NCBI GenBank assembly: GCA_004794785.1
Contig: SJOL01006485.1
Coordinates: 141,951-205,950, forward strand
DNA from: Opisthorchis felineus
Taxonomy: Eukaryota; Platyhelminthes; Trematoda; Opisthorchiida; Opisthorchiidae
Length of the DNA stretch: 64,000 nt
Direction of reading: 5' to 3'
The notes below the pieces were generated by a model. It searched no databases. It had not been told where the DNA came from and was given only the letters and a program-made list of their open reading frames with translations. Both the position numbers and the translations under genes were made by a program. The stretch's first letter is position 1. Each line of letters starts with the position of its first letter. Below are positions 25,947 through 38,100 of the stretch, piece after piece.

Positions 25947-27349
25947 CTGCAAAGTAAAAGCATAAAAGTGAAAACCAAGTATTAGCAAAATTCAGTGCTC
26001 TTGAATGAGAATTATCTGGCGGAGTTTGGCATCCACACTCTGCGGATGAGCAAAACGTCGTTTGCGCAACAGTTGTTGCACAATAAAACAAAGAGGCAAC
26101 GACACCTAGTTTATTAGGTAACGTGATATTGTTTTGCCATCATTACTGGTGTACCAAATGACGAAGCTGTGTTGCACGTTGGTGAGACCCAGCAAAGCAC
26201 AAAATACTGCGCATGACCAGTTCGATACACTCCGCCTGAAAAGAAGTTTACAGCTATCCTTCTCTGCAGGGACCACTTCAAGGGACCGAGAAAATCGGGT
26301 CTATTCTTCGAGGTTTCCTCTTATGAAACATTCAACTACACTTTAAAGGCCCATCTAAAAGTGATTGCTTCTTGGAGGCGGCCTCTTCTCGGGCTGGTCT
26401 CGGCGGCCAAAGACAACCGTATTCATGAAAGTGCAGTAAATTCAGAAGAGGAACCGATTCATACGATTAAGACAAAAAGCTCGGATTCCCATAGTGGTTT
26501 GTTTCTAAAAGGTAAGCGACAGATGTAGAGAAAGATTTTTTGATTTTCCAGTAGCATCCCGTAACGCGCAGCCCGGATGGCGTGTTCAACCTAATATTAA
26601 TGAAGATATCCTCTTCTAAGATTCATGAAGCAACCACGGGTCGCTTTATAAATGTAAGCTTATTACACCAGCTTATTAATTAGTGGCTTCAATGTGGCAA
26701 CAACGACTGATCTTCTAGACGCGTGTTATTTTTATTAGTGAATATACGCTTACCCAATGTTTTCCAATAGTGTTGTTACAGAATTGAGGAACTTCAATGT
26801 TCTAAACACGCTGCATAGAGATGCGTTTAGCTACTGGACCTTAGTTTACCCATTCGGATCCTACTCAGTATCGTAAGATGCGTAACCATTACAACCAGCT
26901 GTGTGAACGAAAAACCCCATAAGCCAAAAGTATCTGATGACCAAATATGGAGAAACGGGGGCTGGATTGTCAACGAGTTTTTTTCCAGCATACTAGGAAG
27001 TTGGTTGCGTCAGGGAAGAGCTGAACACATTTCGACTTATTACCATAAGCTGGTTTAGCCTTGAACGGCGCATTCCGATTCACGAATTCACAAGTATCTT
27101 CACTAAGTAAAACACTCGAGAGCCACTCCCAAACAAGTACAAGTATATGGTGAAATGTGTGGTGCTAGAAGGACAGTAATATATACCCGATGAATTCAAT
27201 CTGCTGCACCATCTGACAGCAAACCTGGGTGAGATAACCTTAACAAAAAATGCTCTAATCCACGTCGAATAGTCTGAATTTGTCTAACGAACGCAAGTGA
27301 TTTTTGAAATCAGCGAAACTCCAATGTATGTACCAACAAAACCACATAC
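25947..27349 (-). other. Intron 4 of the Syk-like gene
   Basis: 1.4 kb splitting the C-SH2 between residues 271 and 272. Nothing else recognised. Confidence 0.8.
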
Positions 27350-27485
27350 CTCCATTAACGTTTCGAAATACTGTCCGCCTTCAATCGACCATCGGTCCAG
27401 ATGTTCTTCGATTTTATAATGTTTTGGTTCACCTTGATTGCACAGACTTAAAACGAACGATCCATCTTCTTTTCGAAAACGTACT
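27350..27485 (-). CDS. SYK-like: Syk-like kinase exon 4: core of C-SH2
   Basis: Residues 226 (third codon base) to 271. It continues the phosphotyrosine pocket as (FL)VRFRKEDGSFVLSL, with the invariant Arg228, then KHYKIEEH with the conserved His of strand D, and the loop/helix start WSIEGGQYFETLME. This is a textbook SH2 centre with no missing key residue. The acceptor ends tggttcag and the donor is gtatgt after GGAG. The joint with exon 5 gives ETLME/MIDHYHH in frame. The intron upstream (27486-34997) holds the decayed retrotransposon and two AT-dinucleotide tracts. Confidence 0.95.
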
Positions 27486-28342
27486 CTGAACCAGCAGGCA
27501 AGTGGATAAAGAAACATGCGCTGTTCACTTTTTTCAGGTTCAGCTGCGATTAACCAAAGTTTATATTTAGCTTACTTGAACAAATCAAGCGAAGTATCAC
27601 GCACATTTGGGTTTTTAGAAGTTCGTTTCTCTTGGGTAACTTCAGTCACGACGTGAACATTAGGAGAAGGCTAACCAATGCGCGGTCCGGATGCTCTCAG
27701 GCACTGTATCAGCCTGGATCGATAAGACAATGTAACCGGCAAAGCTTTCGCCTTTCCCTATCCTGTGCATGCTACCATGCCTGTGTACATGATGAGAATC
27801 ATCCGAAATTTGGGTTACGTCAATTAACTGGATGAATTTCCGTTCCTCCATAACGATAGATCCAAAAGATAGCAAAACTATGCCGTACAATAGTGGGATC
27901 ACATGTATAGGTAAATATAGTCTCAGAGCCCCTATTTCTAAAACTATCATGGTACTTTCGACCTATCTTGTTTCGGATGCAACCATTGTCGAATGGACTC
28001 GCTTCTCCAACCATAGTTTCATTTCACTCACTAACTGAGAAAGAGATAAAAATGAGCGAATTAGTTGCATGTGCAATACATACTTGCGGTTGCCAAGGAA
28101 GATACACCTCGTGATCCAAGAACAGTGAAACTTTGCAGATAACCCAACAAAGCAATGCAGTCGAAAGAAAGCGAAAAAAACGGGCACGATAAAACTAAGG
28201 GGTCACCCTTGTCTTTGTCTGCAGGTTGACTTCTGATTCACCTCAAATGAATATTGTTCGTACAGGGATAACTACTTATCAACTGGAAATTGACCAAAGA
28301 CTAGGAAACCAAAATTGCTTCCCGGGTCGTTACATCACCCAG

Positions 28343-28370
<28 letters not shown>
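28343..28370. repeat. (AT)14 microsatellite
   Basis: Fourteen perfect AT units inside intron 3. Confidence 0.95.
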
Positions 28371-28374
<4 letters not shown>

Positions 28375-30144
28375 GATTTTCTCAGTATGAGACACACAAT
28401 AGGAGAACCATCATGTTCTTATGCATGTCTCTTCTTCAAAAATATTGTAAATATACATCCAACTACTCGAAACCAAGCAGTTCATTCTTTCACTTTTAGA
28501 TATGCTTTTCAAAGACACAATACGCTATGTACGCATCATGCCTGGCCGTAGTGCATCCAGAAATCTGATTGCTAGAATAACCGGTGAAGGTGATAATTCG
28601 AGAAAGGTCATGCGCTCTTCAACAGTTCAACGCATTGCTGCCGACGAAACGGATCGATTTTCGACATATTGTACCCATTATCAGCTAGGAGATTTAGCTG
28701 AATAGATTTCAGTAGTTCTTTCCATCAGCATTCTGAGTGGACACATATTTCATCCAGTTTATCACATGACAACTAACGAAATGCGCCACTGAGGTACTGG
28801 CGTCTTAGGAGCCAGTCAATGATGTATCCACACTTCACAGGCTTTTTTATGGAAACTTAAACAGAGGTATTTCCGGCATATGAACGCAGAAAACGTTTTC
28901 GCATCTGCGCGGTAGATTGCTAAATTGATTCCCGCCTATTATAACCATCAACGTGGTGCACATAGCTGCCATTTTCCTAAGACACATGATTTCATTCTAC
29001 ATTAACTGCACACTCTGAATCTGGCATCTGATAACCCTCATATTTTTTTCCAACGTCTCCTTCGAGTAGCCTGTTATCCCAAAAAATAGTCACCACAGTC
29101 ACCATCATCATCATCATCGACAGCACAACATCGGTGCTCAACAATGGTGATTCGCTGCCGTAAAGAGAGACCACTATACGTGTTTGCTGTTTCCTGTTCG
29201 TAACGAGGGTCCTAGTTAGGAATATGGGTGTCTGTCAATATGGTTCACTTCAAAGAATGTTTGCACACCAGGTGGCTTCATCGCTCCGAAGCTATTCGAA
29301 TAAAAAGATCTCGGAACTCAGACGGAAACAAGCGGATTAGGCTTCTACGGGTCGAAGCTACTAACAGACGTCAAGCCATCACAGGCCTAGGAGACAAAGC
29401 TTCGCACGTTAGTCCGGACCGGTAAACACACAAGTGTGGACACCTTATTTTGATTCAGCTGGTTTTCGGTCACAGAAACGAACACCAATGCTACAACCAG
29501 AAAACAACTACCTGAGACAACGTAAATTGAGTTGAAGGGTGATTGGTGCTCAGCAACCGGCCTACGCTCATAAATTGTGCTCACGCGCTGGAAACCTGAA
29601 CTTGGTCCCCCATAAGTTCACAGGCTATGATGAATGACGGAGGATATTTGGTAAGCACATTCGCCACTGCAACGTGATGTTTCTTTGAGTGGATTTGTGG
29701 ACCTAGTTGAACTTTTTTAGATTGTCGATTGTCCATTTCTTTGGAGTGTCCCCGGTTCTTTCGATTTTTATGGTAAATACAAGAAAATTTAAGAGTGCCC
29801 CTAAATGAGAAGTAGCCATGCTCCACACGCTACCCTATCACTGTAGCAGTAGCTGAACACGCACAGGAACCCAGGATGACTAGGTATGCACCAATAGATT
29901 TGCAGACCGATAAGGGCAAGAAACTTCATCATAGTCCAGTACTTAAGCCATTCTTTACATGGATCCACGAAAAAAGGAAGAGTTAACATACTGCTTTGAG
30001 AGCCACCGGACTGTCATTTATCCCATTGAAAAGCAAATCAGCTGAAATACTGTTGATGTGCCGATGTCCGGTAATCAGTACCCTCATTGGAAAAGCAGTG
30101 GGTAGCCTTTTGATTTGACCATTTCACGCCCAATCACTTTATAG

Positions 30145-30145
<1 letters not shown>

Positions 30146-30176
<31 letters not shown>

Positions 30177-30208
30177 CTTTGTTTTTATCNTATATATATA
30201 TATATATA
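30146..30208. repeat. Two (TA)n tracts separated by a short stretch with an ambiguous base
   Basis: TA repeats at 30146-30175 and 30191-30208 flank a T-rich spacer. Base 30190 is the only N seen in the window. The tract abuts the low-coordinate end of the retrotransposon remnant, which is the element's 3' side. Confidence 0.9.
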
Positions 30209-30229
30209 GTATATCGGGGTCGGATATAT

Positions 30230-32095
30230 GGGGACAGTGTGGATAGGTGCCTAACACCGAGTGGGGGAGAACGTTTGGTCCAGTATGCACACAAGGCGAT
30301 TTTGAGGAAGAGGATAATCTGTAGTATGTGGAAGGCCTCAGCTGATGCAAGGGCTGCACTAACCGAGGTTGATTAGGAGACGCCTTGTAAACGACAGTAG
30401 TGTCCTGCCTAGGCGAGATGCGACACGATGTGTCACTCAGGGGCTATACGAGTGAGTTAGGTCCTACCTTCCTTGTTGTAGCGGTCAGGTTGTTTGGATT
30501 AGGTTCCCTTATTTATTGCCCGAGTGTCATGATCGTACTGCTTAAAGGTAGCAAAAAGTAGCATGCTTCTGCAATCTGGGCAGTTGAAGACAATCTCTCC
30601 TTAAAACTAAAAGAGTCGAAACGCCTTCTGGTAAAACATTTTGAGGTGCTTTAGTGAAGCAGGCCTTGCTCAAGCCAGAACAACTAATTCTGTTAGGCAG
30701 ATTGACTACCGTATACTCTGAAACAGTTGTTGTACTGAAGAAGTCTAGTTAAGCTGTTATTTGAGGTGCTCAGCCCATCGCTCAAGGCAACGTTTGAGGG
30801 AGTAAATTACCGTTGCCCCTTTTTCGCATGTCGTTATTTTGACGCTTGACTTCTTTTGACCGGTCGCCCGAACCAGCTTAAATACAGAGTGGATGTTGCC
30901 AACATCGTAATCCTCCTTAATATCCTGCGCCTTCGCAATCCATCAGCATCCTCTATCATTCTTCAGGCTCCTGATTATCCGCTGTTTGAGGGATGTGCGT
31001 GCGCCGTCACAGTCACTAGTTGATGGTATGGCATTTCTGGCAGCAGTAAGATCTGCTTAGCTCGATGATATCTAGTGTCAAGATGGCTTGGACAAGCAGG
31101 TCTGAAAGCTGAGAGCATAGCTTCTTCAACTCTCTTCCATTCGGTCTCCAAAGAATCTTCATCAACCGCATGACCGTGCGTCTCTAGTAGCTTTTGGGCC
31201 AGATCAGGTCGATATTATTGAGCTACTGAAACTTGTCAAAGTTCGTAAGTGAAGTTCCTTTACTTCAGCACGTTCAGTGCTGACAGAAAATGAAGTGATA
31301 TCCTGGCCTGCACAATACCATGGTCAGAGTCAGGTTGCGTACCCCAGGAGGAACGACAAACTCTAGTTGAGGCTCTCCGTCGGTGATTGATAGCAAACTG
31401 AATCCATGACTGTCTTGCGGTTGGTGGCCTCCAACTAACTCGATGTGAGCCTTTGTGTTGGAAATTTGTAGTGGCTAGGAACAGATGATGATCAGCACAC
31501 AACTGAAGCAGTCGCTCATCATTGTTCGTACGCTCAGCATTGACTTCAAATCTGCCACCTAACTGTGCTTTTTCCTGACTTGGTCGTCCAAATTGGGCAT
31601 TCATATCACCCGTCAGGGTTACTATATCGGTCCTTCTTGCTGACTGAAGCAGTCGTGGTAGATCTCGATAAAGCTCGTCTTTCTCAGTCGCAGAAGTGCA
31701 GTCTGTCGCAGCGTATGGCGATACGATAACCACCGTTTGCTGCATCGATCTGCATTGATCTTAATTAAGCCAGACAACCGCAGAGAGCAGAGAAAACTAT
31801 TTCCTGGTATCCAGTCCAGTAAGGCGCCTTCAGCCTTGTGACTGAGTGCAACTCCCACACCGTAGATACCAGGAGCCATTGCGTCAGGATCACCAGATAC
31901 CTGAAGAGTGAAATACAAAACATCTCAGCTCGTCCTAATCGGCTTGAAGTGCACGACCGAAGTGGGGTCTTGCATGCGTGTTTCGGAGACCCAACATAAG
32001 CCGGCAAAGAGGGAAAGCAAGGTTTCAGCAAATGATGCCTGTTGCCCAATTTGACAGAATACGGACACTGAAGGCAGCAATGTGGATAAGATCTT
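30230..32095 (-). mobile_element. Decayed non-LTR (LINE) retrotransposon, endonuclease half preserved
   Basis: The minus strand carries a fragmented reading frame. Around 32.09-31.95 kb it resembles the start of a LINE endonuclease (a stretch like RILSNWATG, then ETRMQDP and VVHFKP in shifted frames). From 31918 to 31787 it continues (SGDPDAMAPGIYGVGVALS), and from 31745 to 31260 comes the main endonuclease block. At about 30.9-30.75 kb a readable remnant (KITTCEKGATVIYSLKR, ERWAEHL) matches the linker between endonuclease and reverse transcriptase in RTE/CR1-like elements. Frameshifts and stops are frequent and no intact reverse transcriptase is seen. Clade assignment is tentative; the limits are approximate. 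Confidence 0.8.
31260..31745 (-). pseudogene. Endonuclease (exonuclease-endonuclease-phosphatase fold) fragment of LINE element
   Basis: This 161-codon open stretch reads VVIVSPYAATDCTSAT..., then LTGDMNAQFGR (the GDxNA motif of apurinic-like endonucleases) and near the end SDHGIVQARISL (the SDH motif). The region between has LLQLCADHHLFLATTNF and WRPP, typical of LINE endonucleases. The usual Gln-(Ile/Thr)-Asp-His segment reads WIQFAIN, so a metal or catalytic Asp appears lost. Upstream coding continues in another frame, showing a frameshift near 31.75 kb. It is a relic, not a host gene. Confidence 0.85.
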
Positions 32096-34997
32096 TTGAG
32101 GTTAATAAGGGATTATCTGGTTTACTTTTCTGGGCGATGTTTTAGACACGCAACAGTGGCTATGGGATTGGCAGATGGGTTGACTGCACTGCAACATTCG
32201 ATGGGTGGTGAGGGGGTGTGGGGGACGTCGGGCGAGCGGACAGCTGCAAGGGCGAATGATAATTCCCGAGTGCCGAAACGGAATTTGGCTTAGGCACCTC
32301 ACCTTGAGCCTTTGACTCGTTATAACACGCAAAATGAGTGCTTTCCCTGTTGTTGATCAGTTTGATGAAGCATGTCTTTGTGGAACTCCCATGTAATATC
32401 TGACTACATGCACTGGTCGTTTACAGAATGTCGCAAATGTACACAAATTCCATTTGTTTTCTTGGTGGAACAGATTATCCACAATTATGTTGAAAACTCT
32501 AACACAGCCCACCAACGGTTTTTCGCTTCTTGGGGATCCTAATTCAGACGCGGTGGCCGAGTTTTCATAGACTCTGCTTCTACTTAAACACAAAGCTGCA
32601 CGGCATCAACAAACTACACTGCTCTGCAAATTCCATTGGTGCTAAGAAGAGATTCAAGGAAATCTCTCATTTTTGATACTTTCCACCTGAATGAGCTGCA
32701 CAAGTGCCGTCTCATGCTCCAGTCGCTTCAACAACCTTATAAGTTGCGTGTTTCAAGAAGAATATCTCCAAAATTGTGTCAACTGAAACAACTGGTAGAC
32801 TGTGTAACACTACAGTCGAGGGACATCATTAACGAGAGATTCAGTTGAGCATTTCGTTAACATCAAAGCTTTAAACTGTTCAAAGATTCCAGAGGAATGA
32901 TTTCGCGGGAGATGTTAACTAGGGACCATGTTTCAGGACTATTCTGTCATGCGTTTCTCCTATCTCGTTTTGATAGTCCTCTGGGAAATGTGTATGTGTG
33001 GAATAGTTCGCGCATGAGTTTCCGCAACCTGCACAGCCTTACTTGACACCAACAGAGAATAGGAGGATAAGCCATGCAATCCGTCTGTTTGTTTGTTTCA
33101 CACGGTTGAACGAATAACAATCCACCTGTAAAAAAATGGTTTGCAGTTCACACGTCACAATGTGGAACTAACATTTAAGCTACTGGGGGCTGCCCTAAAT
33201 GAAAGGCGGAAAGGCATGAGCTCTCTAAGCATAGATGCAAAATATATACTCATCAAATTTAGATGTGTCTTAGGTGTGTAACCCCATCAGTCGTATCGTG
33301 CAACTGAACATTGCTGACCACGATCGGTTCAGCTTTTTCCGAAAATAATTAGAAACAAAAAGAAGTTAGATTGATAGACTTCGGTGAGAACTGTCTAATC
33401 AAATAAAATTGAATACTTTTGGAATGGTTACAGTATACTCGTAACTCACGACCAAGATCCATTAAAAACAACTTTACAAGCGTTCAAGAGATTTTATACA
33501 ATTAAAAACTGCGTGGATTTATGGGCTGTTAATTATTTTAAAAAAATCAGCCGTTGCTCCACTGAAACTGCGACATTTTCCGGCAGACTGATCTAGGTGT
33601 GATACGTGAAAGAATAAAGTCTGGAAATTTCAAAAAGTGTAGAATCGTTCGCCGCCACCGAAAATTATAAGGTCATTGGCATTTTGCCATTACAGTGCCC
33701 TTATCTGTTGTATGGCTGTATGCGACAAGTGTGAGATACAGGACATTGGTTCCTCTAAGGTACTTTCACTTAATTCTTTCTCGAGTCAATACTGGGGGGG
33801 GGGCTACCGTGCGTGCATCGAGTGAGTTCATGGTAAAACTTTAACCTATTATTCTGTTAAGGTTTCTAGATCTCATTGCATTTCAATCAGAAAAGCGCCC
33901 ATCACGGGCCGATTGGTCGCGGTGTTTGGACTTTCTCCGCCTAACCACATCAGCACACCCCAACGTTATCCAGGAAGTCGTACTGCATCGTAAATTTACA
34001 CATCACGTCAGCACAGGCTCGGAACCGTTGAACCCTCTAGTGCGCCGGCATTTCCAGACAGAGCTCAAATGATAGACATCTTACGTCTCGGATGCCTCTT
34101 TTTAGAGCTGTGAAAGGAGTGTACTGATAAACGTGCTTTGATTTCAGGATTTTTAGCTACCGAGGTTTTAAGTGGTCAACACTGCTCGATTTGTTCCAAA
34201 AAAGAGTGACTTTTACCATTTTTATCCAATAGCACCAGAAGTGTAACTGATGAATTTTGGACACAAACAGGGTCCGGGAGTGTTTGAAGGATTTTTATTA
34301 GTGGGGAATCGAGGAATGTCTTGATAGCCTTTCAGTTAGTAAACAACAGTGCAGCAATACACAACCGAAACAAATCCGTATTAGGCGAGGTAGTTGCATG
34401 CAGCAATATTAGGCGCAATTTTGAACGGAATTCAGAACCTACAGTCAATCATAGCACGAAGTATCTAACGGTTATTAATCATTGGAAAATCGTTACTGAA
34501 ACACTGTGGGGGTAAAAAATACATTTATGAGAGAATTACACTACCTGAACAGAAACGCTACACACATGAGTCTTATACAGCCTGAGAAAAGAAGTGGACA
34601 GGAAGAGGAAACTTTTTCCCTGGATGGCACAAAGAACTACACATATAATATGGACGCCAGCACAGGTCAAATTACAGTGTACCAAGGGTTTTTTGCACAG
34701 TTTGTGTGCAATAAAACCGGAAGGAAAAGTCAGGTAGACGTGTTTCACTCAACTGTTGTTATCGTTAGCCAGTATAACCAGTAATGCTTGGTGCTTCAAC
34801 ACTCCTGTGACAAAATACTCCATGACCAGAGGAGAAACCAGTAGGGCGGATGCAACCAATTGGCTCGGTTTTAACAACCTTGCTGAGAAGCTTCTTGACT
34901 AGTATGCACAAATACATACTGCAATATCTGGGAACGTCAGTCGACCGGTCAAAAAAAGGAATTTATTCAAGAAGGAAGGAATGATTCGAGCACTTAC

Positions 34998-35161
34998 AGG
35001 AACGATCCTTCCTGACTGCCGACTTCCACCAAACGACGCTCTGCCTCCCGGCGTCCTATGCAATGATGATACCACGGTTGACACACGTGAAGTTCTTTGA
35101 GAACGAGATACCGGATATGGTCCCGCATTGGTCCCCCAAGGGCTTCGTCAACACTGCGACC
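34998..35161 (-). CDS. SYK-like: Syk-like kinase exon 3: linker A end and first part of C-SH2
   Basis: Residues 172-225 plus two bases. The acceptor is a T-rich tract ending ctaag; the donor is gtaagt. The first 28 residues (GRSVDEALGGPMRDHIR...) align in position with the second helix of linker A in Syk. From residue 200 the C-SH2 begins: PWYHHCIGRREAERRL, then EGSFL, whose last Leu codon is split with exon 4. The usual WFHG or WYHG is WYHH here, so the glycine after the His is replaced, while the Arg of helix A is kept. Neither border is ambiguous, because phases 0 (entry) and 2 (exit) fit both neighbours exactly. Confidence 0.92.
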
Positions 35162-38100
35162 CTTAGAATTAAAAAATCACGAAAAATGATGTCCAGAATG
35201 CTCAAGCGTGTCACAGTTGGGTGTAACACTTTTGATCTTAAACAATAATTAACCTATTCAGAAAGTCATTTGACTACTGATGAAGGGTTAGATTCTAAAT
35301 AGTCACAAATCATCGCCGAGGATCAAATAATTGCTGAGTCATGGATTTGAATTTTGACCGAATGCTTCTTAGTGGAAATGTGCCCGGACTTCTAAGAAGC
35401 TTAGCCGAACGAGCGCTTCCTTTTTAAAGGGATTCATTGGGTAGGCTTAGAGAAATTGAACGCATGACCCTATTATTAATATCTTTGGGTGGTATCCCAG
35501 CAGCTGCGAATACTGATAGACACACAATCCTCCTGTAGAGGAGGAGTGTAAGTCAGTCCCTCAATCAACATGCGACGCAGCCGCAGTTGACGTTTAACCG
35601 ATTCCGCACCATGTATGCCCGATCATATCGCTTCAAAACGCACGAGGCTGTGGTTGTGTTGTGACAGCCCACACCCCTTTTACGAATGCAAATGGTGAAG
35701 TCGTTGTCTCAAATCGACATTGATTCGAGGCTTTCAATCACCCCCTAAGGCTGATACTGTGTCAGGACGGTTCAGCAATCTCATATGTGTAGAGACTAGC
35801 CAATTAGGATTTAGACAGCACGAACATCAATACACAAGCACCCCGGAAGAGTGCAAGGTGGCTCAGTGGTTCGGGCGGAAGCCACTAACCAGGATGTCTG
35901 TGACTAAGACCTATCCTCGGCTTCTTGACTGGTTCTGTTTTGGTTTTGGTAACTTGAATATACCACAGCTTTCGTATTCCTCTCAAGATAAATGACGAAA
36001 CGATAAAATGCCCTAGCTGGATGAATCGGCGACCAATGTTTCCTCATGAAAAGTTATTGATCGAGTATATCTCCAACGTTTCAATTGCTCCGCCAAAGAC
36101 TTGGCGACCTGTTCTTATGCCATAGGCTGAAGTGATATGAGAGGACTATGGCTTGACTTTTACGGCTGAACTACAAGGGGTTATAAATGTTCCCCAAACT
36201 AGCTTATTTCTTCGTCAAACTTTTTGACCACTTTTTGAACCACGCTTACATACGCAACGACCACGGCTAATTAGTAAAAACGGATGTGCCTTGAGCAATG
36301 GGATCTCAGTATTTGTGGACGACTATGGAGAGTGAATTGGCAGATACCATTCAAGAGCGAGACATGCAGGGCTTTTCTTAAAACCAATATAATCAGAAGC
36401 ACAACAAAATCGGTTTGGATGTTTCTGTTAGGAGACTTTTTGCGTACTGATGATGCGCATGTAAGTAAGCTTCCACGTGATACATCAGCATGTTTTTTGC
36501 AAGTAGCAAATCAACCGAACACAAGTTTGATTGCCGGACGGTTTGTGAATCAATAGCTATGATCGTAAGCAGCCAGTCGCCGACAGATAAAGGCTACTTT
36601 CCAATCGACTAAGCTCGGCAAGTTCATCGAGTGTTCAGATCTCTACGCAGGACGTACTGAACAGGTGCCGGCTGAAAATGCAAAAAAAAACATAAAACGA
36701 ACGGAAAATGACGGCACCCACCCTTTCGCCAACAAACCTAAGGTGGTCGCCATAAGGACTCAGGAATGCTGATTCTTCGAAATTTCCGCACCAATAAGTA
36801 GCCGGTACCAATGCGAATGTGGCAGATAGGCTCGTGTGTGGCACAACATGGAGAACACGGAAAGTATTCGGATAATGTGCACACACAGACGGTAACCCTG
36901 TTCATCAGTGTATTATGAATATAGCGAGGCATGTTTCTTCTTTCCTTGCTACTCCATTGACTCAGGTTTCATCTTGTATAACATCATTACATAGGTTCGT
37001 CCAAATATGGAAGTTGTAATCTGGAAAATAAACCTTTGGTTTCTGCCACTGAGTAGGACACAGGAGTGGAACGCATTCTTCACGTTAAGGAAGGCGCTAC
37101 GTCCTGAGAGTGAAACATTTTGTTATTGGTGTTGGTATTTTTGTTCACCCGAACTTATAAACACAAAATACAATTATGAAAAATCTGGAAAGTTTTGCTA
37201 ATTTGTTTCTCTCTGACTGGTGAAAATTTACAATCTGTCGGATAAGGCTCATGAAATGCCAAGTAGCACGAAGTCGATGGCTGTTGTCTGCAACTCGAGT
37301 AAAAGATGTGTGTACTGTTAGATATCTCGTTGCTGGACGTAATCATGGACAGTAAAACAGGCGAATAAAGGCTGCACATGTCCTCCCAACTTTAGATCGT
37401 TGGAATTTTTTGGAATTAAAACGCTATCCAACTGCGACGACTCAGTCTGTGTCCAGCCCGCATGAAGTGTTGAACAATACTGAGAAAGGGTCCAAAGGTG
37501 ATCTGTTTTCTGATAGATATAGAGAAGAACAGTCTGGGGAGAAAATTTTGGGCATCAGTAATCCACGTCAGAAGTTTTAAGAGAGTGTTTGATTACCACG
37601 TCCGCTTAGTGGTGTTTGTAGTACCTTAAAGACTAACCTACCTACTTGATTTCGAGCAGTGACCAAGCTTCCTGGTGGCCCTAGCTAACAATGTGCACGG
37701 GAAAGAAGCATTCAGATTGTCGAAGTCTACCATGATGACTCGAGTAAACAAAAGATATTAAGCACCGAATGAACACAGCTTACAATGAAGGCTTGCTTTA
37801 AAGTGCAGTTGCGGTGGTATTTGTGTCTACTGACGCAGGACGACCCTCTAGCTCGTCTTCTTGGTGTCCCAGCTTGTTAAGATAATCTGCCCAAAAGTAA
37901 AAAAGTTGAAAGAACCTGCTAAAAAATAAAAGCTATGATAGTTCTAATTTTCCCGTCAGGTGTTTAAGCATGACGAATGCGTTCTTGGTGAAGGCAAACC
38001 TTTTGGTGTTGGCATTAAGTCACTTTGAGCATAACGCGTCACTACCATATGGTGATCACCTTTGGAGAAGGGTCATGAACACATCTTTTCGGCATTCACA

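Larger units (their letters stand above)
27486..34997 (-). other. Intron 3 of the Syk-like gene, with retrotransposon and microsatellites
   Basis: 7.5 kb. It contains (AT)n tracts at 28343-28370 and 30146-30208, the decayed non-LTR element at about 30.2-32.1 kb, and a run of ten G at 33794-33803. The rest shows nothing recognisable. Confidence 0.8.

Noticed and set aside
27660..27950. Minus-strand open frame just upstream of exon 4.
   Set aside because: Exon 3 joins exon 4 in mid-codon of the FLVR motif, so this lies in an intron; no domain seen.
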